Part shown: positions 8,682-17,147 of the stretch, piece after piece
How positions within the stretch are numbered: position 1 is the stretch's first letter
How the letters are laid out: every line of letters starts with the position of its first letter
Source: Ignavibacteria bacterium
GTDB taxonomy: Bacteria > Bacteroidota > Ignavibacteria > Kapaibacteriales > UBA961
Direction of reading: 5' to 3'
Length of the DNA: 64,000 nucleotides
NCBI GenBank assembly: GCA_016873735.1
Contig: VGWD01000006.1
Coordinates: 1 to 64,000 of the forward strand
Notes under the pieces: model-generated
The model's database searches: none
Told to the model about the DNA's origin: nothing
Seen by the model: only the letters and a program-made list of their open reading frames with translations
Program-made: the position numbers and the translations under genes

Positions 8682-9595
8682 TGCAATGCTTTTTGGATAG
8701 TTGATACATTATGTTCAAACATGCCTATATAGGTTCCAGCTTTTGTGTTTGGTGAATCCAATGCATCTGCATAAAGATTCCCGCCTATGTTCACAGCGCC
8801 GCCACGGGAACGAACATTATGCAAAAGTGCTTGCATGGATCGTGGTGCTATTGACATTTCAACAAAAATCGAGCGAACATTGTTCTGGATGATAAGATCG
8901 CCGATGCGCATCAAATCATTTATTCCAAAATCACTCAATGTGGACATCCCCTGCAAGCCGATGACCTGAATATCATAGGCACGACCGAAATAACCAAATG
9001 CATCATGTGCCGTGATGAGAATGCGACGCTTTTTGGGAATCATGGCAATTGTTGAATCCACATGCCGATCAAGAGCATGTAATTTTTGCACATAATTCGA
9101 GATGCGAGCACCGCTACGCTCTATCAATGTTTGATGATGTCGTTGGATCTGTTTCAGTACTCCTTGCAATGATGTAGTCCACAATGCAACATCGAACCAT
9201 AGATGAGGGTCATGAGCGCCATCAATCATACGTAATTGATGCTTTGGCAATTGATCGGACATTGCAATCACAACCTTTTTTGAAGAAAGTTTTTTCAAGA
9301 CTTCCCCCATTTTTCCTTCAAGGTGAAGTCCATTGTGAACGATGATGTCCGCATTCAACAATAAGCTCACATCACCGGCGGTAGCCTTATACAAGTGTGG
9401 GTCCACTCCCGGTTTCATGAGCACTTGAACAATGGCCTGGGTATCAAGACAAGATGCCAATACATCACCGATCATGCCGGTTGTCGCAACGATGCGAATC
9501 TTGTCATTTGTGCTCTTGCCCGAGCAATTCATGAGGAGCAATGCAAAAAACATTGCGAGAAGGCTCATGGAACAATATCGGATATTTCTATTCAT
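8678..9595 (-). CDS. TroA/ZnuA-type metal ABC transporter substrate-binding lipoprotein
   Basis: 305 residues from ATG 9595; a longer reading to 9679 adds 28 residues ahead of a clear lipoprotein signal (LLAMFFALLLMNC, cysteine about residue 24), so the shorter start is preferred. The protein resembles the Zn/Mn-binding TroA family: candidate metal ligands are the histidines in GLHLEGK, DPHLWFD and TAHDAFGYFGRAY, and the aspartate in GNLYADAL. GTYIGMFEHNV ends the family pattern. It delivers Zn2+ or Mn2+ to an ABC permease. No permease or ATPase is beside it; a TroC-type permease is encoded 24 kb away at 33464. It is co-transcribed with pdxH. Confidence 0.9.
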   Translation of the reverse strand: MNRNIRYCSMSLLAMFFALLLMNCSGKSTNDKIRIVATTGMIGDVLASCLDTQAIVQVLMKPGVDPHLYKATAGDVSLLLNADIIVHNGLHLEGKMGEVLKKLSSKKVVIAMSDQLPKHQLRMIDGAHDPHLWFDVALWTTSLQGVLKQIQRHHQTLIERSGARISNYVQKLHALDRHVDSTIAMIPKKRRILITAHDAFGYFGRAYDIQVIGLQGMSTLSDFGINDLMRIGDLIIQNNVRSIFVEMSIAPRSMQALLHNVRSRGGAVNIGGNLYADALDSPNTKAGTYIGMFEHNVSTIQKALQ

Positions 9596-9603
9596 GCAAG
9601 ATA

Positions 9604-9629
9604 CAAAGTGTGAACTTTGGTCAAAAATA
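9604..9629 (-). promoter_or_regulatory. Promoter box and inverted repeat upstream of the metal-binding lipoprotein gene
   Basis: On the reverse strand TATTTTTG (9629-9622) is an exact TAnnTTTG -7 box, 27 bases before the ATG at 9595. Directly downstream lies the perfect inverted repeat CAAAGT-GTGA-ACTTTG (9604-9619). A repeat at the transcription start is where a repressor would bind. A metal-dependent repressor is a guess from the gene function. No matching -33 TTTG is present at the usual distance. Confidence 0.35.
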
Positions 9630-9693
9630 TCATTATTTACTGTTGAAAACCCCTTGTGTCCTGAAAAGTCCCGAAGCAAACAAAGGAGTTTTG

Positions 9694-9701
9694 TAAATTT
9701 G
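9694..9701 (+). promoter_or_regulatory. Candidate -7 box (TAAATTTG) upstream of the YbbR gene
   Basis: TAAATTTG followed by C matches TAnnTTTG exactly and sits 32 bases before ATG 9734. No TTG or TTTG is found 19-21 bases upstream, so this is a half match only. Confidence 0.25.
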
Positions 9702-9733
9702 CAAACACAATTAATTGACTCATTCAGAGATTC

Positions 9734-10678
9734 ATGACAAGCAAAAGACCCATAATGCCCATCCTTTTATCCATAGTTTTGGCTTTGGGGCTTTGGGGAT
9801 ATGTGAGCATGACTTCTCTTACAACGGTTTATGTGACATATCCACTTGTGGTGGATCTGCCCGAAGAACGATCTCTTGAAATAGAACCTCCAAACTCGAT
9901 TTCCGTGAAACTCCGCACTTCGGGATGGCAATTGCTCTATTTGCAATATTTCAGCTCCGGAAAAGAATGCAGGATCGATCTTGCAAAAGCAAACATTTCA
10001 TCCGATGGCATCGTAGAGCTTACAAAAACCGAATTGCTTCAAGGAATAAATCCAACAGTCAGTTTGGAAAAAGTGGTTGAGGTATTGCCTGAAGCAATAA
10101 CATTGAAAACTGGCATGTTATTCAGGCAAACATTACCGGTTCGTTCTCGAGTGAGCATTAATCCTGGAAAAGGATATATGCAAGTAGGAAGAGTAAACAT
10201 AGAACCTGATAGCATTGTTGTCAGAGGCAATGGATCAATCATTCCAACATTGCGTTATTGGGCCACAAAGAAAGTTTCATTTGGTGATTTGACCGGTCCT
10301 TTTTCTTTCACTGTTCCACTTCAAGACACTTTGCAGAATCTCGTGACCAGCGCGATCAAGGAAGTAACGATTTCAGGCGATATTCAGCAAATCACGGAAG
10401 TGACATTTAATGATATTCCGGTCAATATCGTAGGTGGACCGGAGCAAACCGAACATAGCATAGAGCCAAATAGGATTTCGGCAATCATTCGGGGCGGAGT
10501 AAAAAGAATTGCATCTCTGAGCGCAGATGAAATCAAAGCAATCGTGTATTATCCTCAATTGGTTCAAGATTCAACAGGTTTGGTAACCCCGACTTTTGTG
10601 GTACCGGCAGGAATCACCGTGCTTGGAACCAATCCAACACTCTTGAAACATCGTTTAATCATTTATCCCAATCGCTGA
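9734..10678 (+). CDS. YbbR-like domain protein (CdaR-like)
   Basis: 314 residues. One N-terminal membrane helix (about residues 9-27, ILLSIVLALGLWGYV) is followed by an all-beta exported region with three YbbR-type repeats, recognisable from VTYPLVVDLPEE, RQTLPVRSRVSI with NIEPDSIVVRG, and FNDIPVNIVGG with IEPNRISAIIRG. In Firmicutes YbbR/CdaR proteins regulate the cyclic di-AMP synthase CdaA. No diadenylate cyclase gene is adjacent here, so that role is only a family-based possibility. The stop is one base before the dnaG start, which implies co-transcription with primase. Confidence 0.75.
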   Translation: MTSKRPIMPILLSIVLALGLWGYVSMTSLTTVYVTYPLVVDLPEERSLEIEPPNSISVKLRTSGWQLLYLQYFSSGKECRIDLAKANISSDGIVELTKTELLQGINPTVSLEKVVEVLPEAITLKTGMLFRQTLPVRSRVSINPGKGYMQVGRVNIEPDSIVVRGNGSIIPTLRYWATKKVSFGDLTGPFSFTVPLQDTLQNLVTSAIKEVTISGDIQQITEVTFNDIPVNIVGGPEQTEHSIEPNRISAIIRGGVKRIASLSADEIKAIVYYPQLVQDSTGLVTPTFVVPAGITVLGTNPTLLKHRLIIYPNR

Positions 10679-10679
10679 T

Positions 10680-12587
10680 ATGTTGTACCCCGAACATCTT
10701 TTGGATGAGATCAGACAACGTACGGACATCGTTGATATAGTCAGCGAATCTGTTCAGCTGAGGCGTTCGGGTAAAGGATTCTTGGGATTATGCCCATTCC
10801 ATCCGGACAAGAAACCTTCAATGAATGTCAATCCTGATCTCGGGATATTCAAATGCTTTTCATGCGGTAAAGGAGGAAATGTTTTTCATTTCGTGATGTC
10901 GAAACATGGCCTGACTTTTCCCGAGTCGATTCGCATGCTTGCCGAAAGAGCTGGCATTCCTTTGCCGGAAGACGAAATCAAGGATCCCGAAGCACAATTG
11001 AAATTTTCTCGAAAAGAAGCTGCGTATAAAGTGATGGAAACCGCTGAAGCATATTTCCGTGCTCAATTAAAACAATCAAGCGGACAATTAACATATTCCT
11101 ATTTCATACGCCGCGGATTTGATGATGATATTCAACAATTATTCGGCCTCGGATATTCACCTGATTCATGGACGCAGACATTGCAATATCTGTCAGAACA
11201 GGGATTTTCCGAACAATCAATGGAAGATGCAGGGTTAATCCTTCGAAGAGACAAAGACAATACTGCTTATGATCGCTTCCGTGGACGAGCAATGTTTCCG
11301 ATTCATGATCATCTAGGGAAAGTGATCGGATTTGGTGCGAGAAGAATGCAAGAAGATGATAATCAACCTAAATACATCAATTCTCCTCAATCACTGATTT
11401 ATGACAAGAGTCGTGTTCTTTATGGTTTGGCTCAGGCAAAATCAACGATTCGAACATTGGGACATGCTTTACTCACCGAAGGATATGCCGATACTATTTC
11501 ACTTGTTCAAGCGGGTTTTGGAAATGCAGTGGCGAGTAGTGGAACTGCATTGACAGTGGAGCAATTACAATTGCTTTCGCGTTACACAAAAAAACTGTTC
11601 CTTGTCTATGATGGTGATTCTGCTGGTGAACAAGCATCATTGCGCGGATTGGATCTTGCAATAGAACAAGGATTCGATGTGCGTTTGATTGCACTTCCCG
11701 ATGGCGAAGACCCCGACAGCTTTGTACGTAATAGAGGTCCGGAAGCATTTCGTAGAGCAATTGAGCAAGCATGGACTATCATTCAATTCAAAATTGAATC
11801 ATTCAGAAAACAAGGTTTACTGGATAGTCCAGCAGAAAAATCTCAGTCCATTCGATCATTGATTGAAACTGTTGCGAAGATTCCCGATGTTCTTCAACAT
11901 GACTTTTACATGCAACAAATTGCGGATACCTTGCATCTAAGCTATGGGCAACTTTCCCATATCTATGATGAATTGCGAAAGGTTCGTCATTTAAATGCAA
12001 GGCAAGGTCAAAACAACAATACGATTCAAAAAAAACAGGTCGAAGATGTATCAAAGGTATCAACGGAAGAGCCGCTTGATTTTCTCACGACACTTGCCTT
12101 ACCGGAAGAGAAAGAAATTTTACGATTGGCGCTAACGCATGAACCATCACTGAAGACATTATGCGTGAAACTGAATATCACAAGACATGCCTTTCTTTCG
12201 GACACCGCAGCCAAGTTATATGAGGAAGTCGTGCTTGCTTTTGTCAATCATGGTGGCAGACCTCCATATATGGTATTATCCGAACGCGGCGATCTTGAAG
12301 ATGATGTTCGTGATCTGCTTATTGAAATTCTGTTCGATCAACATACATTGAGTAATAAATGGAAAGATTTCAATGTGAAGATTCCTCAGAATGTTGAAGA
12401 GCGTCTATTGGTTGAATCTCTGGCCAGATTACGCATGAAACATCTTGATAAAGAAATAGAAGCATTACGCAAACGATTGCAAATGGAACTGCCACAAGAA
12501 GAAGAACTTGAATTATTGTCAAAAATCACTGTATTGGTAAAAGAACGTCATGATATTCCACTCAAATTTCATACATCGTCAATCTGA
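10680..12587 (+). CDS. dnaG: DNA primase
   Basis: 635 residues, normal for DnaG, which makes RNA primers at the replication fork. The N-terminal CHC2 zinc finger is present (CPFHPDKKPSMNV, FKCFSCGKGGNVFHF). The core and TOPRIM domains follow: RFRGRAMFPI, VIGFGARRM, LTEGYADTISLVQAGF near residue 265, and LVYDGDSAGEQA near residue 310. A DnaB-binding C-terminal domain of about 180 residues ends the protein. The last 38 bases overlap the start of the M28 peptidase gene in another frame. Separation from rpoD, its frequent partner elsewhere, is notable but not unusual. Confidence 0.96.
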   Translation: MLYPEHLLDEIRQRTDIVDIVSESVQLRRSGKGFLGLCPFHPDKKPSMNVNPDLGIFKCFSCGKGGNVFHFVMSKHGLTFPESIRMLAERAGIPLPEDEIKDPEAQLKFSRKEAAYKVMETAEAYFRAQLKQSSGQLTYSYFIRRGFDDDIQQLFGLGYSPDSWTQTLQYLSEQGFSEQSMEDAGLILRRDKDNTAYDRFRGRAMFPIHDHLGKVIGFGARRMQEDDNQPKYINSPQSLIYDKSRVLYGLAQAKSTIRTLGHALLTEGYADTISLVQAGFGNAVASSGTALTVEQLQLLSRYTKKLFLVYDGDSAGEQASLRGLDLAIEQGFDVRLIALPDGEDPDSFVRNRGPEAFRRAIEQAWTIIQFKIESFRKQGLLDSPAEKSQSIRSLIETVAKIPDVLQHDFYMQQIADTLHLSYGQLSHIYDELRKVRHLNARQGQNNNTIQKKQVEDVSKVSTEEPLDFLTTLALPEEKEILRLALTHEPSLKTLCVKLNITRHAFLSDTAAKLYEEVVLAFVNHGGRPPYMVLSERGDLEDDVRDLLIEILFDQHTLSNKWKDFNVKIPQNVEERLLVESLARLRMKHLDKEIEALRKRLQMELPQEEELELLSKITVLVKERHDIPLKFHTSSI

Positions 12588-14181
12588 ACATATTATAAGA
12601 TGCATAACCGTACTTTGTTTATTCATTGTGCTACATGTATCCATCACTTTTGCCGAAGTACCATCTTTCAGTCTGCCTGAGCTATCGCTTTCAAGGGCAA
12701 AAACACATATGAACAAACTTGCATCCGATGAGATGAAAGGACGAAATACACCAAGTCCTGAATTGGAGCAATCAGCAGAATATCTAGCCAATGAATTCAA
12801 GGAAATCGGCTTACTTCCTGTAAATGGTTCATACTTTCACACATATACTCTTGAACGTTTGCACTTGGATAAGCCGACCTCTCTTCTTGTGAAGAAGGGA
12901 TTCATGGTTGCGGAAATGCAATTGAAAGATGATTTCGTTCCTTTTGAGTATTCCGGTTCTGCAAATGTGGAATATGCTCAAGTGGTTTTTGCTGGATTCG
13001 GCATCACTGCACCTGAGTACAAATATGATGACTACAAAGATTTGGATGTGAAGGGAAAAGTAGTGGTAATGTTACGAGGCGAACCTCAAATGGACAATGA
13101 GAACAGTCCATTCGATGGAAAACGTTTCACGAAATATTCTCGATTGCAATCAAAAATGAAAACTGCATATTCACAAGGAGCGGTTGGCATCATTGTTTTG
13201 CAAAGTCCGCTCAATACCTTAAAACTACGACCTTCTGGATTCCCTTGGCCCTCTTTATATCCGAATGTACCGGCTGATGCACTTCCTTTATCACGGAAAA
13301 ATGCGGATACTCCAAATATACCCGTCGTGAGTGCCGGCGAACATTTTGTGGAATTGGCTTTTGGTTCCGTAGACACACTAAAATCTCTTCATAAGCATAT
13401 TGATTCTCTGTTCAAGCCTCAGTCCAGATTACTTGGTGAAATTGAAGTATTGAATTTCCAAACCACCTTGAGAACAGAAAAGGTAGAAGTCCGCAATGTG
13501 ATGGGCATGATCAAAGGTTCCGAATTGCCAGATGAATATGTGGTTATAGGGGCACATTATGATCATGTTGGGTATTCCAAGCCAAATGATCCAACCAAAG
13601 ACTCCATTTATAATGGAGCAGATGACAATGCGAGTGGAACCACAGGATTGCTCATATCCGCCGAGGCATTGGCAAATGCTCCTGCAAAGCCAAAGAGATC
13701 AATGATGTTTGTTGCATTTTCCGGTGAAGAGAAAGGACTATTGGGATCCAAAGCTTTTGCAGACACACCGCCATTGCCAATTTCTCAATGTGTTGGAATG
13801 TTCAATATGGACATGATTGGAAGATCTATCAATGATACATTGTATATCGGTGGAAATACTCGCTGCAAAGAATTGGCAGAGTTGAATGCTGAAATGAACA
13901 GAACATTATTTGATTCAGCTTCAATGCATCTTACATATACGATTGAACAATACTTTTTTAGAAGCGATCAGGCGAGCTTCGCTATGAAACGGATACCGGT
14001 CTTGTTTTTCTATACGGGCGAACATGAAGATTATCACAAAGTAAGTGATGAGATCAACAAGTTGGACATGGATAGATTGGTGAAGATTTCCACGCTTTGT
14101 TCGCATACGGCTTGGGCAACCGCCGATTTGCCTTTGCGACTTCCCTTTACTCCCCTTCCGGGCGATGATTTGTCAGACTGA
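12550..14181 (+). CDS. Exported M28-family metallopeptidase with PA domain
   Basis: 543 residues with an N-terminal signal peptide (core CITVLCLFIVLHVSITFAE, about residues 18-36). A protease-associated domain occupies roughly residues 125-270. The M28 zinc aminopeptidase domain follows, with ligand motifs GAHYDHVG, GADDNASGTTG, FSGEEKGLLGS, FNMDMIGR and HEDYHKVSDEI, in the order expected for two zinc ions. It probably removes N-terminal residues from peptides outside the cytoplasm. The gene overlaps dnaG by 38 bases at its start and the convergent folC by 35 at its end. No better start codon exists further in. Confidence 0.92.
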   Translation: MIFHSNFIHRQSEHIIRCITVLCLFIVLHVSITFAEVPSFSLPELSLSRAKTHMNKLASDEMKGRNTPSPELEQSAEYLANEFKEIGLLPVNGSYFHTYTLERLHLDKPTSLLVKKGFMVAEMQLKDDFVPFEYSGSANVEYAQVVFAGFGITAPEYKYDDYKDLDVKGKVVVMLRGEPQMDNENSPFDGKRFTKYSRLQSKMKTAYSQGAVGIIVLQSPLNTLKLRPSGFPWPSLYPNVPADALPLSRKNADTPNIPVVSAGEHFVELAFGSVDTLKSLHKHIDSLFKPQSRLLGEIEVLNFQTTLRTEKVEVRNVMGMIKGSELPDEYVVIGAHYDHVGYSKPNDPTKDSIYNGADDNASGTTGLLISAEALANAPAKPKRSMMFVAFSGEEKGLLGSKAFADTPPLPISQCVGMFNMDMIGRSINDTLYIGGNTRCKELAELNAEMNRTLFDSASMHLTYTIEQYFFRSDQASFAMKRIPVLFFYTGEHEDYHKVSDEINKLDMDRLVKISTLCSHTAWATADLPLRLPFTPLPGDDLSD

Positions 14182-15496
14182 CAAGTACTCCCCTTTTTTC
14201 GAGTGCAATCACTGCTTCTTCGGCAAGATAAAAAGAACCGGTGATCAATGTCCTGTTTCCTGATTGAAGTGCATGGTCAATCGCCTCTTCAACCGAATCA
14301 TGATAGACGGCATTCATCGATTGCTTCACGCACGCCTTATGCAATGACGAAGCATCAATGGCGCGTTCTATTGCAGGTGAACAGCAATGCAAGGTTTGTG
14401 TGATCGGCAAAAGTATGTCCAACATCTGTTGAACAGGTTTATCCTTCATCACTCCAAAAACTATATCCCATTTCTGATCCATGTAACCGCAAGCATCGAG
14501 CGTTTCTCGTAAACGTGTGAGACATGCAGTATTATGTCCGACATCCAGAACAATCGTTGGATCAAGTCTCAAGCATTGAATTCTCCCTTGTATGCCGGTC
14601 ATGGCATTGCATGAAGAAATACCCGAACGTATGGCAGAGTCATCAATATCGAATGTTGATTTCAGCGCTTGCAATGCAAGCAGAGTGGTCAAGATATTTC
14701 TTGCTTGATGTAATCCAACCCGATCACAATACAAATCAATCAAATGCATTTCTTGTATCACGCAATCCACATTCATCGAACAATCAGGATTCATTCGAAT
14801 ATTCATGAATGAACACTCATCATTAACTATGTGAATATCACCGGATTCTATTGCAATAGCTTTCGCTTTGAACAATTCTATCAATGATTCTCTTTCTTCT
14901 CCGATGATGACGGGACTTCCCTTCTTGAATATACCTGCCTTCTCTCCGGCAATTGTCTCCAAATCATTACCAAGAAATTCCATGTGATCATAATCGATCG
15001 ATGTGATCACGGTTGCCAGTGGATGCTTTAAAATATTGGTGGCATCCAATCTACCACCCATACCCGTTTCCATGATTGCAATATCCACTCCTTGTTCAGC
15101 AAAGTATGTGAATGCCATCGCGGTTGTCACTTCAAAAAATGTTGTATGCTCCCGTTTGATTTCTTCCATCATTCTTGCTGACAATGATGCAATGTCTGCA
15201 TCGGAAATCATCTGTCCATTGATTCTTATACGCTCATTGAAAAAGCGTACATGCGGAGAAGTATAAAGGCCCACACGATATCCCGCAGACTGCAGAATAG
15301 CTGAAAGAAGCGAACAAACTGACCCCTTGCCATTTGTACCTGCAACATGGATGCATGGAAGAGAGTCCTGAGGATTACCCAAAAAGTTCAATAATGATTC
15401 AATGCGCTCCAAACCCGGTTTGATACCGAATCTGTGCAATGAAAACAGAAAATCAAGCAATTCCTGCAGGGATGATTGATTTGATGAGGCATTCAT
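14147..15496 (-). CDS. folC: Bifunctional folylpolyglutamate synthase/dihydrofolate synthase
   Basis: 449 residues from ATG 15496, twelve bases after an AGAGG; an in-frame ATG at 15508 directly abuts that AGAGG and is less likely. FolC adds glutamate to dihydropteroate and extends folate polyglutamate tails. Visible are the Mur-ligase ATP loop HVAGTNGKGSVCS (about residue 51), YTSPHVRFFNERI, METGMGGRLDATN and DYDHMEFLGNDLETIAGEKAGIF (shown in parts), then the C-terminal VLDVGHN. The gene lies downstream of tRNA-Thr on the same strand. Its 3' end overlaps the convergent M28 peptidase gene by 35 bases. Confidence 0.95.
   Translation of the reverse strand: MNASSNQSSLQELLDFLFSLHRFGIKPGLERIESLLNFLGNPQDSLPCIHVAGTNGKGSVCSLLSAILQSAGYRVGLYTSPHVRFFNERIRINGQMISDADIASLSARMMEEIKREHTTFFEVTTAMAFTYFAEQGVDIAIMETGMGGRLDATNILKHPLATVITSIDYDHMEFLGNDLETIAGEKAGIFKKGSPVIIGEERESLIELFKAKAIAIESGDIHIVNDECSFMNIRMNPDCSMNVDCVIQEMHLIDLYCDRVGLHQARNILTTLLALQALKSTFDIDDSAIRSGISSCNAMTGIQGRIQCLRLDPTIVLDVGHNTACLTRLRETLDACGYMDQKWDIVFGVMKDKPVQQMLDILLPITQTLHCCSPAIERAIDASSLHKACVKQSMNAVYHDSVEEAIDHALQSGNRTLITGSFYLAEEAVIALEKRGVLVSLTNHRPEGE
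14168..14199 (+). terminator. Candidate terminator at the end of the dnaG-M28 operon
   Basis: Bases 14168-14175 and 14179-14186 form an eight-pair stem (one G-T pair) with the three-base loop GAC; TTTTTT follows at 14194-14199. The stem contains the M28 stop codon. Seven bases between stem and T-run is longer than ideal. Confidence 0.35.
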
Positions 15497-15545
15497 GATG
15501 AAAACCATCCTCTATTCGGGTGCATCAAGTGCGTATATTTGTAAG

Positions 15546-15577
15546 AAAAAAGCCGAAACACTAGAAGTATTTCGGCT
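15546..15577 (-). terminator. Intrinsic terminator downstream of tRNA-Thr
   Basis: On the reverse strand AGCCGAAA (15577-15570) and TTTCGGCT (15558-15551) form a perfect eight-pair stem with an 11-base loop, followed by TTTTT to 15546. It begins four bases after the tRNA 3' end and precedes folC, so it should separate the tRNA transcript from folC. Confidence 0.75.
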
Positions 15578-15580
15578 TTG

Positions 15581-15653
15581 AGCCAACTATCGGACTTGAA
15601 CCGATGACCTGCTGATTACAAGTCAGCTGCTCTACCAGCTGAGCTAAGTTGGC
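15581..15653 (-). tRNA. tRNA-Thr (anticodon UGU)
   Basis: The reverse strand folds as a complete 73-base cloverleaf. The acceptor stem is GCCAACT/AGTTGGC, the D stem GCTC/GAGC, the anticodon stem GCTGA/TCAGC with loop CTTGTAA, and the T stem ATCGG/CCGAT with loop TTCAAGT. The anticodon TGT reads threonine codon ACA. The discriminator base is T. CCA is not encoded (CAA follows). The A after the anticodon (position 37) is the usual site of t6A modification in ANN-decoding tRNAs. A promoter lies just upstream and a hairpin terminator just downstream. Confidence 0.95.
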
Positions 15654-15674
15654 TTTTCTCTCCAATGGAGAAAG

Positions 15675-15705
15675 TAAAATTAGAGAATTTTTTTTTTCAT
15701 GCAAA
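15675..15705 (-). promoter_or_regulatory. Bacteroidota-type promoter of tRNA-Thr
   Basis: On the reverse strand TTTG (15705-15702) is followed by exactly 19 bases and then TAATTTTA (15682-15675). This fits TTTG-N19-TAnnTTTG with one mismatch at the last base. Transcription would start near 15668, about 15 bases before the mature tRNA end. The spacer contains a run of ten A (reverse strand). This is the clearest promoter in the window and supports the phylum assignment. Confidence 0.55.
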
Positions 15706-15718
15706 GTTTTTTTGTGCC

Positions 15719-16399
15719 TTGTACATAGACAATCACACGCATATAGCAGGAATCATTGAGAAAAAGGCGGAAATCCTGCAGGTTTATGCCTTAGATCCGG
15801 CAAGATTGATGGATGGCACTGTATTATCAGACATTGTGCAAGCCGGACATCATTTTACATTGGGTCTACACCCGCAATCCATACTTGACATGAATATCGA
15901 AGAATTTCGCATGATGGTCAAAACCAATGCGGATTCATTGCTGGCAATAGGTGAATGTGGTCTGGACACTTTTGTCTCCACAATCATGCAAGAACAGATT
16001 GATGCTTTCAAACAACAAGCATATCTTGCGGAGGAATATGGAAAGCCACTTGTGATACATTGCGTGAGATCTCATGATCAGATTCTTCAATTGCATCAAG
16101 AAATCAAACCGAAGAAATCATGGATCATGCACGGCTTCAATCGAAATAAGCATATCGCAAGAGCATTAATCAACCATGGTATTGTTCTCAGCTTTGGCAA
16201 AGAACTCTTGAATGAACAACATCCATTGTCAACATATCTTTCTGAATTGAAGGATATTCCATTCTTATTGGAAACCGATGGAAAAGATATTCGCATCGAG
16301 CAATTGTATGAGCATTGCTCTCATTTGCTTGGCATAGATATCAGAACATTGAAACAACGCATTGCCACACATTTCACACAGATCTATGGAACAATCTGA
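15719..16399 (+). CDS. TatD-family metal-dependent hydrolase
   Basis: 226 residues if read from TTG 15719, which starts MYIDNHTHIAG exactly like other TatD proteins. The only upstream ATG (15665) adds 18 residues rich in phenylalanine, lies within the tRNA-Thr promoter, and has no family character, so I prefer the TTG although no ribosome site is visible. TatD enzymes are divalent-metal nucleases, often described as 3'-5' DNases. Metal-ligand motifs are NHTHI, LGLHPQS, AIGECGLD, VIHCVRSHDQ, WIMHGFN and LLETDGKD. The C-terminal end overlaps tcdA by 14 bases, making it the first gene of the tatD-tcdA-RND-ggt unit. Confidence 0.88.
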   Translation: MYIDNHTHIAGIIEKKAEILQVYALDPARLMDGTVLSDIVQAGHHFTLGLHPQSILDMNIEEFRMMVKTNADSLLAIGECGLDTFVSTIMQEQIDAFKQQAYLAEEYGKPLVIHCVRSHDQILQLHQEIKPKKSWIMHGFNRNKHIARALINHGIVLSFGKELLNEQHPLSTYLSELKDIPFLLETDGKDIRIEQLYEHCSHLLGIDIRTLKQRIATHFTQIYGTI

Positions 16400-17147
16400 A
16401 TCTTTAGTGCCACATTGGAATAGCAGAACATCATTGCTGTATGGTGATGAAAAAATAGGTTCACTGCTTGATAAACATGTTTTGGTGATCGGACTAGGAG
16501 GCGTGGGTTCTTTTGCCGCAGAATTTCTTGTTCGAGGCGGCGTCGGAGCTATCACCATCGTTGACGGAGACACTGTTGATACTACAAATCTTAATAGACA
16601 ATTACCAGCATTGATTTCCACAAATGGGAAATGGAAAGCCGATGTGATGGCTGAACGATTGCTTGATATCAATCCTGAATTGAAATTGACCGTGCATAGA
16701 ACATTCATCGAAAAAGACATCACGGATGAATTACTGGAAATACCATATGATTATGTGGTTGACTGCATCGACACCGTTGCACCAAAAGTGAGCCTGCTAA
16801 AAAAAGCGCATGCCAAAGGTTATCCCATCGTTAGTTCGATGGGTGCGGGAGGAAAAACAGATCCCACCATGATTGAGATAAGTGATATCAGCAAGGTACA
16901 TCATTGCAAGCTGGCGCGTTATGTAAAGAAACGCTTACATCGTAATGATATCAGGCATGGTATCATCGCTGTTTTTTCACCCGAAGAAGTTTCTGAAAAA
17001 GCATTGGCTTTGACCGAAAACACTCAGAACAAAGTTTCATATTATGGGACCATATCTTATATCCCCGCTTCATTTGGAGCACACTGCGCATCAGTCGTGT
17101 TGCGTGATTTGATTGGAGTACTACCAACAATGAAAAAGCGTAAATGA
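16386..17147 (+). CDS. tcdA: tRNA threonylcarbamoyladenosine dehydratase (TcdA/CsdL, ThiF family)
   Basis: 253 residues from ATG 16386, within the end of tatD; a TTG at 16362 would add eight residues. TcdA uses ATP to cyclise t6A at position 37 of ANN-reading tRNAs to ct6A. The E1-like fold shows VLVIGLGGVGSFAAEFLVRG, TIVDGDTVDTTNLNRQ, DYVVDCIDTVAPKVSLL and SSMGAGGKTDPT, the last typical of TcdA. The nearby tRNA-Thr(UGU) would be a substrate. The stop overlaps the start of the RND pump by four bases. A different ThiF-family activity is possible but less likely. Confidence 0.85.
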   Translation: MEQSESLVPHWNSRTSLLYGDEKIGSLLDKHVLVIGLGGVGSFAAEFLVRGGVGAITIVDGDTVDTTNLNRQLPALISTNGKWKADVMAERLLDINPELKLTVHRTFIEKDITDELLEIPYDYVVDCIDTVAPKVSLLKKAHAKGYPIVSSMGAGGKTDPTMIEISDISKVHHCKLARYVKKRLHRNDIRHGIIAVFSPEEVSEKALALTENTQNKVSYYGTISYIPASFGAHCASVVLRDLIGVLPTMKKRK

